DNA from: an uncultured Opitutia bacterium
Lineage (GTDB): Bacteria; Verrucomicrobiota; Verrucomicrobiia; Opitutales; Puniceicoccaceae
Assembly (NCBI GenBank): GCA_913056175.1
Contig: CAJXLM010000011.1
Span: forward strand, 1 to 63,260
Direction of reading: 5' to 3'
DNA length: 63,260 bases
The notes under the pieces are model-generated. The model was not told where the DNA came from. It worked only from the letters and a program-made list of their open reading frames with translations, and did no database searches. A program made the translations under genes and the position numbers. Below, in pieces: positions 8,957-18,087 of the stretch (the first letter of the stretch is position 1; every line of letters begins with the position of its first letter).

Positions 8957-9733
8957 ATGAGCCAGTACCTCTACCTGTCCCTCAGTCCCGAAGCCCTCAT
9001 GTTCTCCATGCTGCCGCCGGATGAATTCGGGCGCTACCTTGCCATCGGGGACGACCAGACCACCCGCGCGCAGGCGATGTTCATGGAAATCGATCCGGAG
9101 GTGGAGGCGGCCGGCTTGTCCCTCGCCGAGGGCAAGGCGCGCTGCGTACCGCACGAGGACGGTTCCGCGCGCAAGTCGGTCTATGTGGGCATCTACCGCG
9201 TCCTTGAGCAGCTTCCGCCGGACTGCTTCCGGCGGCTCCACCTCGTCACCCAGGACGGGATCGTCCTCTCCCTCGATCCCACCGACCCGCCCACTCCCTC
9301 GGGCCAGAGCCGGCACCTTTACCAGGAGATCTGCCCGGTGACCGCCCGGGTCGCTTCCCTTCTCAGCCCGTCCGAATTCTCCGCCTACGTCACCGATCCC
9401 TCCAACCCGCTCTATCTTCCGCGGGTCTTTTTCTCCGACCTCAAACTGGGAAACCTCGCCGAGAATCCGGACGACCCCGACGCCGCCAACCTCCCCTACG
9501 ACGGCCTGCCCCACGTCCGCAGGGTGCTCGGCCAGATCCGGCCGGGCGGGAGCAAGCGCACCAAGATCGAGCGCCGCATGACCCGGCCGGAGCTCTTCTA
9601 CTACCTTGTGGATTCGGGATTCTACCTCGGCGATGCCACCACCCTGCGCTGCTACCGAATGCCACCTGAGGACCAGCTGATCGGCGAATACCGCCGCTGG
9701 TGGAACTCCGCCAACCGCGCCGAACGCTACTGA
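8957..9733 (+). CDS. Conserved-looking protein of unknown function with internal duplication
   Basis: No family recognised. From the ATG at 8957 the protein has 258 residues (starting at 8933 would add 8). It is soluble, without signal or membrane segments. Two halves resemble each other: LPPDEFGRYL..AQAMFMEIDP followed by a VYVGIYRVLEQL helix, and LSPSEFSAYV..PRVFFSDLK followed by a LPHVRRVLGQI helix. This suggests a duplicated unit of about 100 residues. It is 55 bp upstream of hppA on the same strand, so the two may share a transcript. Confidence 0.75.
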   Translation: MSQYLYLSLSPEALMFSMLPPDEFGRYLAIGDDQTTRAQAMFMEIDPEVEAAGLSLAEGKARCVPHEDGSARKSVYVGIYRVLEQLPPDCFRRLHLVTQDGIVLSLDPTDPPTPSGQSRHLYQEICPVTARVASLLSPSEFSAYVTDPSNPLYLPRVFFSDLKLGNLAENPDDPDAANLPYDGLPHVRRVLGQIRPGGSKRTKIERRMTRPELFYYLVDSGFYLGDATTLRCYRMPPEDQLIGEYRRWWNSANRAERY

Positions 9734-9788
9734 TTCGAGTCCCGACCCCGCCGCCCCCCTGATTTCCCGTACCCCGAACGAATCGATC

Positions 9789-11798
9789 ATGCAGATCCTC
9801 GCTGTCATCATTCCCCTGCTCGGTATCGCCGGCCTGATCTTCGCCGGCTCCATCTTCCGCCGGATCCTCCGACAGTCCGGCGGGGAGGATGAAGTCGCCT
9901 CCATCGCCGACCAGATCCACAAGGGCGCGATGGTCTTCATGCGGCGCGAGCTGCTCCTCATTGCCGCCTTCGCCGTCGTGGTGGGCGGTCTCCTCTTCTG
10001 GAAGGATCCCTACGAGTCCCTCGCCTTCTTCCTCGGTGCGATCGCCTCCTCCTTCGCGGGCTTTGTCGGGATGTACACGGCCACCAAGGCAAATGTCCGC
10101 ACGACCGTCGCCGCCCGCAACGAAGGACCGGCCAGCGCCCTGAAGACAGCTTTTTCCGGGGGCTCCATCATGGGTCTGACGGTGGCCTCCATGGGCCTGC
10201 TCGGCGTAGGCGGGCTCTTCGTCTTCTTTGGCGGCACGGAGAAGGACATCCACATCATCCACGGCTTCGCCATGGGGGGCTCCCTCGTCGCGATTTTCTT
10301 CCGCGTGGGCGGGGGCATCTTCACCAAGGCGGCTGATGTCGGTGCCGACCTCGTCGGCAAGGTCGAATCGGGCATCCCGGAGGACGATCCCCGCAACCCG
10401 GGCGTGATCGCCGACAATGTCGGGGACAATGTCGGGGACGTCGCCGGGATGGGTTCCGATCTCTTCGAGTCCTACTGCAACGCGATGATCGCCACCATGG
10501 CCATTGCCGCCACCATCGCCGTCGATGGCGATGCACTCGCCCTCCTCGGTGGCAACCGTCCGGCGCTCATGTTCCTTCCCCTGGCGCTCGCCGGGCTCGG
10601 CATCCTCTGCTCGGTCGCCGGCATCCGCCTGGTGGAACGCTCGGCCAACCTCGACCCCGCCAAGGCCCTCCGCGTCGGCACGATGGGGGCCGCGGCCCTC
10701 TTTATCATCCTCGCCGCCGCCGTGGTACCCCTCCTCGGGGTTTCCTTCGCCGTCTGGCTCTGCGTGCTCGCGGGCTCGGCCGGCGGGATTCTCATCGGAC
10801 TCTCCACGGAGTTCTACACGGGCGGCGGCCCGATGCGCGGGATCGCCAAATCCGGGGTCACCGGCGTGGCCACGGTGATGATCCGCGGAGTCGCCACGGG
10901 CCTCCAGTCCGTCGCCATTCCGCTGCTGGTCATCGGGGGCGTCATCCTCGCCGCCAGCTTCCTCGGAGGGCTGTACGGGGTGGGGATCGCCGCGGTCGGC
11001 ATGCTTGCGACCATCGGGGTCACCATGAGCATCGACGCCTACGGCCCCGTCGCCGACAACGCCGGCGGGATCGCCGAAATGTCCGGCATGGGCAAGGAGG
11101 TCCGCGAGATCACCGATTCCCTCGACGAGGTGGGCAACACCACCGCGGCGATCGGCAAGGGCTTCGCCATTGGGGCCGCCTCCCTCGCCGCCCTCGCCAT
11201 CATCGCGGCCTTCGTCAATGTGGTTCGGGTGAACAACGAGGGCTTTGTCCTCCTGCTCTCCGATCCCCAGGTGCTTACGGGAATCTTTCTCGGCGGCCTC
11301 TGCCCCTTCCTGGTGGCCTCCATCACCATGAACGCGGTCGGCAACGCCGCCCAGGAGATGATCGAAGAGATCCGCCGGCAGTTCCGGGAAATTCCGGGCC
11401 TGCTCGAGGGGGACGGCAAGCCGGACTCCAACCGCTGCATCGACATCGCCACCAACGCCGCCATCAAGCGGATGTTCCTCCCCGCCGCCATCGCCATCTT
11501 CGCCCCGGTCCTGATCGGCTTCCTCATCGGGCCGGAGGCTCTCGGCGGTGCCCTGATCGGGGCCCTCCTCGCCGGTGTCCTCCTCGCCCTCATGATGGCC
11601 AACAGCGGGGGCGCCTGGGACAACGCCAAGAAGTACGTCGAACAGGGCAACTACGGCGGCAAGAACTCCGAGGCTCACAAGGCCTGCGTGGTCGGGGACA
11701 CGGTGGGCGACCCGTTCAAGGATACCTCCGGACCCTCCATGAACATTCTCATCAATGTCATGGCCATCGTCTCCCTGGTCATCGCTCCCCTCCTCTAG
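9789..11798 (+). CDS. hppA: Membrane-bound ion-translocating pyrophosphatase
   Basis: HppA couples hydrolysis of pyrophosphate to export of H+ or Na+ across the inner membrane. The 669-residue protein has many hydrophobic segments and the full substrate motif [31 protein letters not shown] (roughly residues 180-220). The second acidic cluster [11 protein letters not shown] and the C-terminal [14 protein letters not shown] are also present. In [10 protein letters not shown] the residue after GNTT is Ala. In this family Ala there marks the K+-dependent class and Lys the K+-independent class, so K+ dependence is inferred. Whether it pumps Na+ or H+ is not decided by what I can see. Confidence 0.97.
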   Translation: MQILAVIIPLLGIAGLIFAGSIFRRILRQSGGEDEVASIADQIHKGAMVFMRRELLLIAAFAVVVGGLLFWKDPYESLAFFLGAIASSFAGFVGMYTATKANVRTTVAARNEGPASALKTAFSGGSIMGLTVASMGLLGVGGLFVFFGGTEKDIHIIHGFAMGGSLVAIFFRVGGGIFTKAADVGADLVGKVESGIPEDDPRNPGVIADNVGDNVGDVAGMGSDLFESYCNAMIATMAIAATIAVDGDALALLGGNRPALMFLPLALAGLGILCSVAGIRLVERSANLDPAKALRVGTMGAAALFIILAAAVVPLLGVSFAVWLCVLAGSAGGILIGLSTEFYTGGGPMRGIAKSGVTGVATVMIRGVATGLQSVAIPLLVIGGVILAASFLGGLYGVGIAAVGMLATIGVTMSIDAYGPVADNAGGIAEMSGMGKEVREITDSLDEVGNTTAAIGKGFAIGAASLAALAIIAAFVNVVRVNNEGFVLLLSDPQVLTGIFLGGLCPFLVASITMNAVGNAAQEMIEEIRRQFREIPGLLEGDGKPDSNRCIDIATNAAIKRMFLPAAIAIFAPVLIGFLIGPEALGGALIGALLAGVLLALMMANSGGAWDNAKKYVEQGNYGGKNSEAHKACVVGDTVGDPFKDTSGPSMNILINVMAIVSLVIAPLL

Positions 11799-12621
11799 CC
11801 CCTCCACCACAGGAAAGAGCGTAGCCTTGCCCCGCTTGCGAAGCACTTCGAGCGGGCGCAGCCCTACCCCGTAGCCGTCGAAGGAAGGAGGCCGGCCCGA
11901 ACGCCGGCGACCGAACGCGACCCCCAGAACTGTCTTGTCGCCCCCATCACCCCGCACAGGCCCTCGCCCTCGCACAACCCTTCCCACCCCCGCATCCCAA
12001 CGACTTCACTGGCCTCCACCGACTCCCGTCGCGCCCCCTCCCGACCCCTACCCCCTCCCCGCCTCGCCGAGGGTCTCGTTCCCTCCACCACGACCCAAGG
12101 CACGCCTCCCACGCTCCCGCCGACTCCCCTGCCGACCGCAGGCCTTCCCTGCGTGCGAAGCACCCCCTGCGGGCGCAGCCCCTCCCCGCGGGCGCAGCCC
12201 CTCCCCGCGGGCGCAGCCCCTCCCCGCGGGCGCAGCACTCCGAGCAGGCGCAGCACTCCGAGCAGGCGCAGCACTCCGGGCAGGCGCAGCCCCACCCGGC
12301 ACCCCTCCACCCTTCGCGCACCTTCTCCCGACCTCCGCCCCCTCCCCGCCTCGCCAAGGGTGTCGTTCCCTCCACCACGACCCAAGACACGCCTCCCCTG
12401 CCGCCGAAGGCTCCCCTGCCGGCCGCAGGCCTTCCCTGCGTGCGAAGCCCCCCCTGCGTGCGCAGCCCCTCCCCGCGGCCGCAGGCCCCTCCCCGCGTGC
12501 GCAGCACTCCGAGCGGGCGCAGCCCCTCCCCGCGGGCGAAGCACCTCCCTGCGGCCGCAGGCCTCCCCTGCCCCCTCTCCACAGTTGAGTCCGCCGCCTC
12601 CTCCCCTTTCTCTGGGGGTGA
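11799..12621. repeat. Long GC-rich intergenic repeat region
   Basis: No gene is supported in these 820 bp; long frames exist only because stop codons are rare. Segments recur elsewhere. A GTAGCCG..GAAGGAGGCCGGCCCGA block (about 11870-11905) reappears near 15980-16020. The GTGTCGTTCCCTCCACCA block occurs twice here and again near 27290. The motif GGCCGCAGGC..TCCCCTGCG is scattered through 12060-12570 and at 15850-16110 and 27130-27380. The perfect palindrome CCTGCGGCCGCAGG lies near 12548-12561. Confidence 0.75.
12154..12300. repeat. Tandem 18-19 bp GC-rich units
   Basis: The unit GCAGCCCCTCCCCGCGGGC (19 bp) repeats in tandem and passes into an 18-bp variant GCAGCACTCCGAGCAGGC, also in tandem. 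The repeats lie within the intergenic region upstream of metG and give a six-residue periodic pattern in spurious reading frames. Confidence 0.75.
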
Positions 12622-14145
12622 ATGAAATCCTTCTACGTTACCACGGCGATCGACTATGCCAACGGGTCGCCCCACCTCGGCCATGCCTACGAAAAAGTGC
12701 TCACGGATGTGGTCGCCCGCTCCCGGCGCCAGATGGGCGTCCCGGTCCACTTCCTCACGGGCATGGACGAGCACGGGCAGAAGGTGCAGCAATCCGCCCG
12801 GCGCGAGGGGGTCGAGCCCATCGAGTACACCACCCGGATCGCCGGCCAGTTCCAGCAACTGTGCCGGGACCTGAACATTTCCAACGACGATTTCATTCGC
12901 ACCACCGAGCCCCGCCACCGCGAGGTCGTCCAGTCCCTCCTCCAGCAGCTCTACGACCAGGGGGACATCTACCAGGCGGAGTACTCGGGTTACTACAGCA
13001 CGCGCATCGAGCAGTTCGTCACCGAGCGCGACCAGGTGGACGGCCAGTGGCCCGAGGAGTTCGGGGAGATCCAAGAGATCACCGAGACGAACTACTACTT
13101 CCGGCAGGGCAAGTACCAGGAGTGGCTGGTTGGCATGCTCCGGGACAACGAGGACTTCGTGGTGCCCCGCTTCCGGCAGAAGCAAGTCCTCGAGTTTCTC
13201 AAGGAACCACTCAACGACCTCTGCATTTCCCGCCCGGTCGAGCGCCTCGCCTGGGGCATCCCGCTGCCCTTCGACGAAAACTTCGTCACCTACGTCTGGT
13301 TCGACGCACTCACCAACTACATCTCGGCCGTCGGCTACGGCACGGAGCGCTTCAGCGACTACTGGCCCGTCGACTACCACGTCATCGGGAAGGACATCCT
13401 TCTCCCGCCGCACTCGGTCTACTGGCCGATCATGCTCCACGCCTGCGGGATCGCCCCGCCCCAGCACCTGCTGGTGCACGGTTGGTGGACGATCTCCGGG
13501 GCGAAGATGTCCAAGAGCACGGGGGCGGGGGTCGATCCGCTCGCCATGATCGGCCAGTACGGGGCCGACGCCTTCCGCTACTTTGTCATGCGGGAAATGA
13601 CCGTCGGGCAGGACTCGGAATTCTCCGAGGAGCTCTTCCTCACCCGCTACAACAGCGACCTCGGCAACGACCTCGGCAACCTGCTCAGCCGCCTGCTCAA
13701 CATGGGCAGCCGCTACACGGACAGCCGCGTGCCCGCGGCGGGCGAGCCGGGCGAGCCGGAGCGGCAGGTCCGCGCCCACTGGGCCGAGACCTGGGAGGGC
13801 GCCCTCGAGGACTACCGCGAATTCCTCTTCCACTCCGCCCTTGAGCGTACTTTCGGCTTCATCCGCGGGCTGAATCGCTACGCGGAGACCCGGGCTCCCT
13901 GGAAGCTCGCCAAGTCGGAGGACCCCGCCGACCGGGTCCTCCTGGAAACGTCGCTGGCCACCCTTGCCGAGGGGCTCCGCCTCGCCGGCAACGCCCTCCT
14001 GCCGGTCCTCCCCGAAGTATGCGCCACCCTCCTCGACCGCATCGGTGCGCCTGTGCCCGAGGTCTGGGAGGGTCACATGGAGTGGGGTACCTCGCTGGAG
14101 GGACAAGGCCTCGGCGAGCGCACCATCCTCTTCCCGCGCTCCTAG
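12622..14145 (+). CDS. metG: Methionyl-tRNA synthetase, short form without zinc cysteines
   Basis: The 507-residue class I synthetase has PHLGH (His18-Gly20-His21; HIGH motif) and KMSKS at 295-299. The connective-peptide region that often holds Cys4 zinc knuckles reads YSGYYSTRIEQFVTERD, with no cysteine pairs, so this is the zinc-free form. There is no C-terminal EMAP/tRNA-binding extension. The anticodon-binding helical domain contains ETRAPWKLAK. The ATG at 12622 gives MKSFYVTTAIDYANG, a standard beginning. It follows a long repeat region and is followed by menF after 96 bp. Confidence 0.96.
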   Translation: MKSFYVTTAIDYANGSPHLGHAYEKVLTDVVARSRRQMGVPVHFLTGMDEHGQKVQQSARREGVEPIEYTTRIAGQFQQLCRDLNISNDDFIRTTEPRHREVVQSLLQQLYDQGDIYQAEYSGYYSTRIEQFVTERDQVDGQWPEEFGEIQEITETNYYFRQGKYQEWLVGMLRDNEDFVVPRFRQKQVLEFLKEPLNDLCISRPVERLAWGIPLPFDENFVTYVWFDALTNYISAVGYGTERFSDYWPVDYHVIGKDILLPPHSVYWPIMLHACGIAPPQHLLVHGWWTISGAKMSKSTGAGVDPLAMIGQYGADAFRYFVMREMTVGQDSEFSEELFLTRYNSDLGNDLGNLLSRLLNMGSRYTDSRVPAAGEPGEPERQVRAHWAETWEGALEDYREFLFHSALERTFGFIRGLNRYAETRAPWKLAKSEDPADRVLLETSLATLAEGLRLAGNALLPVLPEVCATLLDRIGAPVPEVWEGHMEWGTSLEGQGLGERTILFPRS

Positions 14146-14241
14146 GCACCCGCGCGCAGGCAAAGCGCGCCCACGCTCCGACCAGGCCGCACCAGCGGCT
14201 CCGTCTCCCGCATTGTAGCCTCCCCTCAGCCTTCCCGCTCC

Positions 14242-15630
14242 ATGGAAATCATCCCCGCCCACCACTTCGGCGCACCGGACGAGCGAGGCCTCGCTGCCTT
14301 CCTCTCCCACTGCCGCGAGCAGGCCCGCGCCGAGGGAGCTCCCCGCCTGGCCAGTATTTCCCTGCGCGTCCCCGACCTCGACCCGCTCGCGGTGCTCCGC
14401 TCGATCCGTGAACCGGACGAGCCCCACCTCTATTTAGAGCGGGGGGATTTCTCGGTGTCCGGGGCCGAGGCGGTCGCCCAGACGACTGCCAGCGGTCCCG
14501 ACCGCTTTGCCCGCATCCGCCAGTTCCGCGAGGAGTGGACGACCCGCATCGTCGCCACCGGCGATCTCGATGGGTGGCTCACCGGTCCGCTCTTCTTCCT
14601 CGCCTTCGCCTTTGCCGACGAGGAAGAACCAGCGGCCCGGGTCTTCGTCCCGAAGTGGCAGGTGGGCCGCTCCGCCGAGGAGTGCATCGCCGTGGCCAAC
14701 CTCCGCGTGGAGCCGGACACCGACCTCGCCGCGGAGGGGGCCCGCATCTGGCGGGCCCACCAGACGTTTTCGCAGCGCGCTTTCCCGGTCCGGGAAGGCG
14801 CCGGCCCGGCCGGAAAGGTCACCGCCCATCCGGAGCCCCCCGAGCTCTTCCGCGACCGCGTCCGGCGGGCCCTCGGCGCCCTCGAGGGCGAGAGCCTCGA
14901 CAAGATTGTGGTCGCCCGCTGGATGGACCTGCAGGCCGAGCACGACTTCGCCCCGCTGGAAACCCTCCGGACGCTCCGCGAGGCCTACCCGGGGTGCTTC
15001 GCCTTCTCCTACGCCCCGGGCGACGGCTCGAGCTGGATCGGGGCCAGCCCGGAGCGTCTGGTGCGCGTGGAGGACGGACGGCTCGAGACCGAAGCCCTTG
15101 CGGGCTCGGCCCCTCGCGGCGAAGACCTCGCCTCCGACGACGCCCACGGCCGCGCCCTTCTGGAAAGCGACAAGGATACCCGCGAGCACGCCTGGGTGGT
15201 CCGCGCCATCGAGCGCCGCCTCCGCGCCCGCGGGATCGAGCCGGAGATTCCCGCCCACCCGGGACTCCTCCGCCTCTCCAATGTCCAGCATCTCCGGACG
15301 CCCATCCGCGCTCCCCGGCCACCCGGGTGCGGACTCTCCGACCTCGCCGAGATCCTCCACCCCACCCCCGCTGTCGGCGGTTCCCCGAGAGAGGTGGCCC
15401 TCCCGCTGCTCGAAGACTTCGAGCCCTTCCCCCGCGGGCTCTACACGGGCTTCCTCGGCTGGGAGAAACCGGGAGGCGAGGGCGAACTGGTCGTCGCCCT
15501 CCGCACCGCCCACCTCCTCCGCAACCACGCCCGCCTCTACGCCGGTGCTGGCATCGTCGAAGGCTCCCAGCCCGATGCCGAACTCCACGAGACCGAGCTG
15601 AAACTCGCCGCCCTCGCCCAGAACCTCTGA
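14242..15630 (+). CDS. menF: Isochorismate synthase (chorismate-binding family)
   Basis: The enzyme converts chorismate to isochorismate, the entry to menaquinone or to catechol siderophores. At 462 residues, the C-terminal chorismate-binding domain shows LDKIVVAR, GSSWIGASPERLV, ETEALAGSAPRG, LSNVQHLRTPI, LHPTPAVGGSP and LYAGAGIVEGSQPDAE, the ordered motifs of MenF/EntC. The AGS in EALAGSAPRG fits isochorismate synthase rather than anthranilate synthase. No other menaquinone or siderophore gene is in the window, so the pathway is not settled. Confidence 0.92.
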   Translation: MEIIPAHHFGAPDERGLAAFLSHCREQARAEGAPRLASISLRVPDLDPLAVLRSIREPDEPHLYLERGDFSVSGAEAVAQTTASGPDRFARIRQFREEWTTRIVATGDLDGWLTGPLFFLAFAFADEEEPAARVFVPKWQVGRSAEECIAVANLRVEPDTDLAAEGARIWRAHQTFSQRAFPVREGAGPAGKVTAHPEPPELFRDRVRRALGALEGESLDKIVVARWMDLQAEHDFAPLETLRTLREAYPGCFAFSYAPGDGSSWIGASPERLVRVEDGRLETEALAGSAPRGEDLASDDAHGRALLESDKDTREHAWVVRAIERRLRARGIEPEIPAHPGLLRLSNVQHLRTPIRAPRPPGCGLSDLAEILHPTPAVGGSPREVALPLLEDFEPFPRGLYTGFLGWEKPGGEGELVVALRTAHLLRNHARLYAGAGIVEGSQPDAELHETELKLAALAQNL

Positions 15631-16188
15631 CCGGAAATCGGGGGTCGGGAGTCGGGGGACAGGAGTCGGAAGTCGGGGGTCGGGAGTCGGGAGTCGGGGG
15701 TCGGTCCGAAAAATACAATCAATCTCGTCAACCACGAGCTCCCCTCCTTTCCAAGGAGGGGGGGACTGCTTTGCGGTGGGGTGGTTGGTCGTCACGCCAC
15801 CCGTCCGACCCTCACCCCCCAACCCCTTGTCACGCCTCCCATTGCCAGCCGCAGGCCTTCCCTGCTGGCCTCCGGCCTCCCCTGCCGTCGGCCCCGCCGA
15901 CTCCCCCGCGGCCGCCGACTCCCCCGAGTGCGAAGCACTCCGAGCGGGCGAAGCCCCCCCTGCGGCCGAAGGCCTCCCCTCCCGTAGCCGCCGACGGAAG
16001 GAGGCCGGCCCGAGCGACCGCGACCCCCCGCACAACCCTTCCCACCCCCCGGCACTCCAGCCGACTCTCCCGCGCCCACCGACTCTCCCGCCCGACCGCA
16101 GGCCTCCCCCTGCGTGCAAAGCTCTCCCCGCGGGCGCGGGTCCCTTTACGCTTCCCTACCCCCGTCGGCCCGCTATGGACTGGAGGCC
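15631..16188. repeat. Dispersed repeat cluster after menF
   Basis: It begins with a short-period run of GGGGGTCGGGAGTCGGGAGTC units (15637-15705). Next comes a segment ending in the hairpin CCCCTCCTT..AAGGAGGGG at 15741-15761 and GCGGTGGGGTGGTT. Both parts recur in the same order at 26950-27085. The rest is made of GC-rich units shared with the region upstream of metG. No gene is supported. Confidence 0.8.
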
Positions 16189-17118
16189 ATGCCCGATCAC
16201 ACCCTCGACCGCTCCGTCACCGTTGACCGCTGGAACCATGCCTACCCTCCCCGTCTCACCGTGGCGCCCGGGGATACCGTGGAGCTGCAGATGCACGACT
16301 CGACTGGCGGCCAGTTCGGCCCCGCCTCGACCACCGAGGACCTCGAACGACTCGACCGGGACCGCATTCACGCACTCACCGGTCCCGTTGCCGTGGAGGG
16401 AGCGGAGCCAGGGGATCGGCTGATCCTCGACATTCTCAGCTACGAGCACGAGGGCTGGGCGTGGACGGGCGTACACCCGGGCCGGGCGCTGCTCCCCAAC
16501 GACTTTTCCGAGCCCTTCCTGCAGGTCTGGGAGCTGGAGGAGACCGTGACCCGCAGTCTGCCGGGCCTCGCCATCCCCCTCGCCCCCTTCTGCGGAATCC
16601 TCGGTGTCCAGCCGGCCGAGCCCGGTGAGCACCGCACGCGCGCACCCGGGGTCCACGGGGGCAACCTCGATGTCCGCCACCTCACCGCCGGCAGCCGCCT
16701 CCACCTCCCGGTCCTCGTCCCCGGGGCCGGCCTCTGTGCCGGCGATGCCCATGCCGCGCAGGGTGACGGTGAGGTCTGCCTGAACGGGATGGAGGCTCCC
16801 ATGACCGTGCGCCTTCGGGTCGACCTCGTGAAAAAGGACCCACTCCCCGGCCCCTTCCTCGAGACCCCGCACCGCTACCACCCTCCCGCCACCGAGGGAG
16901 CCGGCTGGTGGTGCTGGATCGAGTCGGACCCCGATCCCCGCGCCGCCTGCCAACGCGTCGTCCGCCGTGCTATCGACCACCTCACCCGTGTGCCCGGCCT
17001 CTCCCCGGAGCAGGCCTACATCGCCTGCTCCGTCGCCCTCCACCTGAGCATTGCCCAGCTCGTCAACGACCCGGTCACCACGATCACCGGCGCCTGGCCG
17101 CGCGCCCTGCTCACCTAG
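16189..17118 (+). CDS. Acetamidase/formamidase family protein
   Basis: The ATG at 16189 follows a GGAGG Shine-Dalgarno and gives 309 residues. Family signs are WNHAYPPRLTVAPGDTVELQMHD at the start, the PFCGILGVQPAEPGEH stretch, HGGNLDVRHL, LCAGDAHAAQGDGEVC and the C-terminal AYIACSVALHLSIAQLVNDP. These match the FmdA/AmdA fold, which hydrolyses formamide, acetamide or related small amides to release ammonia. Exact substrate unknown. It stands between repeat DNA and the sugar transferase gene. Confidence 0.92.
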   Translation: MPDHTLDRSVTVDRWNHAYPPRLTVAPGDTVELQMHDSTGGQFGPASTTEDLERLDRDRIHALTGPVAVEGAEPGDRLILDILSYEHEGWAWTGVHPGRALLPNDFSEPFLQVWELEETVTRSLPGLAIPLAPFCGILGVQPAEPGEHRTRAPGVHGGNLDVRHLTAGSRLHLPVLVPGAGLCAGDAHAAQGDGEVCLNGMEAPMTVRLRVDLVKKDPLPGPFLETPHRYHPPATEGAGWWCWIESDPDPRAACQRVVRRAIDHLTRVPGLSPEQAYIACSVALHLSIAQLVNDPVTTITGAWPRALLT

Positions 17119-17251
17119 CGGGGAGCGAACCCTTCCGCACTCTTCCCGGCTTGCCTCCTCCCGTTCCCACCCCACCCCGACTCTCCGCCTCCGTACACCA
17201 TTCAACCACCCCCTCCAATCGCTCCGCCCTACCTCCGGCCCGCCACTGCCC

Positions 17252-17851
17252 GTGACTCCCGCCCAGCACTTTCGCAAGCGCGCCTTTGATCTCGCCGCCT
17301 CCGCGCTGGGCCTGCTCGCGCTCGGCCTCCCCCTCCTCGCACTCGCCCTCCTCGCCCGACGCTCCACGGGCGCCAGCGGATTCTTCGTCCAGGAACGAGT
17401 CGGGCGGGGCGGCCGTCTCGTTCCGATTGTCAAGCTGCGCACGATGCGACCCACCTCCAACGGCTCCACGGTGACCACGGCCGGTGATCCCCGCATCACC
17501 CGTTTCGGGGCCTTCCTCCGCCGTACCAAACTTGACGAGCTTCCCCAGCTCTGGTGCGTGCTCCGGGGCCACATGAGTTTTGTCGGGCCGCGACCCGATG
17601 TACCGGGCTACGCCGACCGCCTCCAGGGCGACGACCGCCGGATTCTCGAACTCCGTCCGGGAATCACCGGGCCGGCCACCCTCGCCTTCCGCGACGAGGA
17701 AGAACTCCTCGCCGCCCAGCCCGACCCCCAGCGCTACAACGACGAGGTCCTCTGGCCCGCCAAGGTCCGCCTGAACCGCGAATACCTCGACCACTGGACC
17801 CTCCGTGGCGACCTCGCCTCCATCTGGCAAACCCTGTTCGGGAAACCGTAA
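17252..17851 (+). CDS. Monotopic phosphoglycosyl transferase (bacterial sugar transferase)
   Basis: The GTG at 17252 gives 199 residues, the size of the small PglC-like members; the upstream extension is low-complexity. One N-terminal hydrophobic hairpin (about 13-35) precedes the catalytic domain. That domain holds FVQERVGRGGRLVPIVKLRTM, the TKLDELPQLW motif with the Asp-Glu catalytic pair, SFVGPRPDVPGY and LRPGITGPATL. Such enzymes move a sugar phosphate from a UDP-sugar to undecaprenyl phosphate, the first membrane step in making a surface polysaccharide or O-antigen unit. The nearby dehydratase and dehydrogenase genes fit this role. Confidence 0.93.
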   Translation: MTPAQHFRKRAFDLAASALGLLALGLPLLALALLARRSTGASGFFVQERVGRGGRLVPIVKLRTMRPTSNGSTVTTAGDPRITRFGAFLRRTKLDELPQLWCVLRGHMSFVGPRPDVPGYADRLQGDDRRILELRPGITGPATLAFRDEEELLAAQPDPQRYNDEVLWPAKVRLNREYLDHWTLRGDLASIWQTLFGKP

Positions 17852-18087
17852 GGCTCCGCGAAAGAGCCCCGCGCGTACTATCCCCTCGTAGCGGGGAAAA
17901 CCACCCGTGGCGCAGGACGTGAGTCCATGGCCCCACAGCCCCTCCGCTACCCTCCCGCCTTTACCTTCCCTCCCCGGCCCCCGCCCACGCTCGCACGAGC
18001 GTAGCTACGCGAGGAGTCGCTACGCGTCTTCGGGAGACGGTGGCTACGCCAACGAATCCCCGCGAAACCCCGATCCCCGCGCCTCCC
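17852..18087. repeat. Intergenic repeat, copy 1 of a second family
   Basis: The 43-bp segment at 17967-18009, beginning TCCCTCCCCGGCCC and ending CACGAGCGTAGCTACG, is nearly identical to 21997-22039. Preceding parts (CCACCCGT.GC, GACG.GAGTC, CCCACA.CCCCT) also match in order. It sits between converging genes. No gene is seen. Confidence 0.7.

Noticed and set aside
9441-11987. Minus-strand frame of about 850 codons opposite hppA
   Set aside because: It is the antisense shadow of the clear pyrophosphatase gene; composition (Gly, Asp, Glu, His) mirrors the codons of the sense strand and no family fits.
12153-13844. Plus-strand frame starting in the tandem repeats and covering metG in another phase
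   Set aside because: Repeat-derived N-terminus and shadow of metG; not a protein.
14151-14171. GCGCGC..GCGCGC hairpin after metG as a terminator
   Set aside because: There is no following T-run and the stem is short in a GC-rich background.
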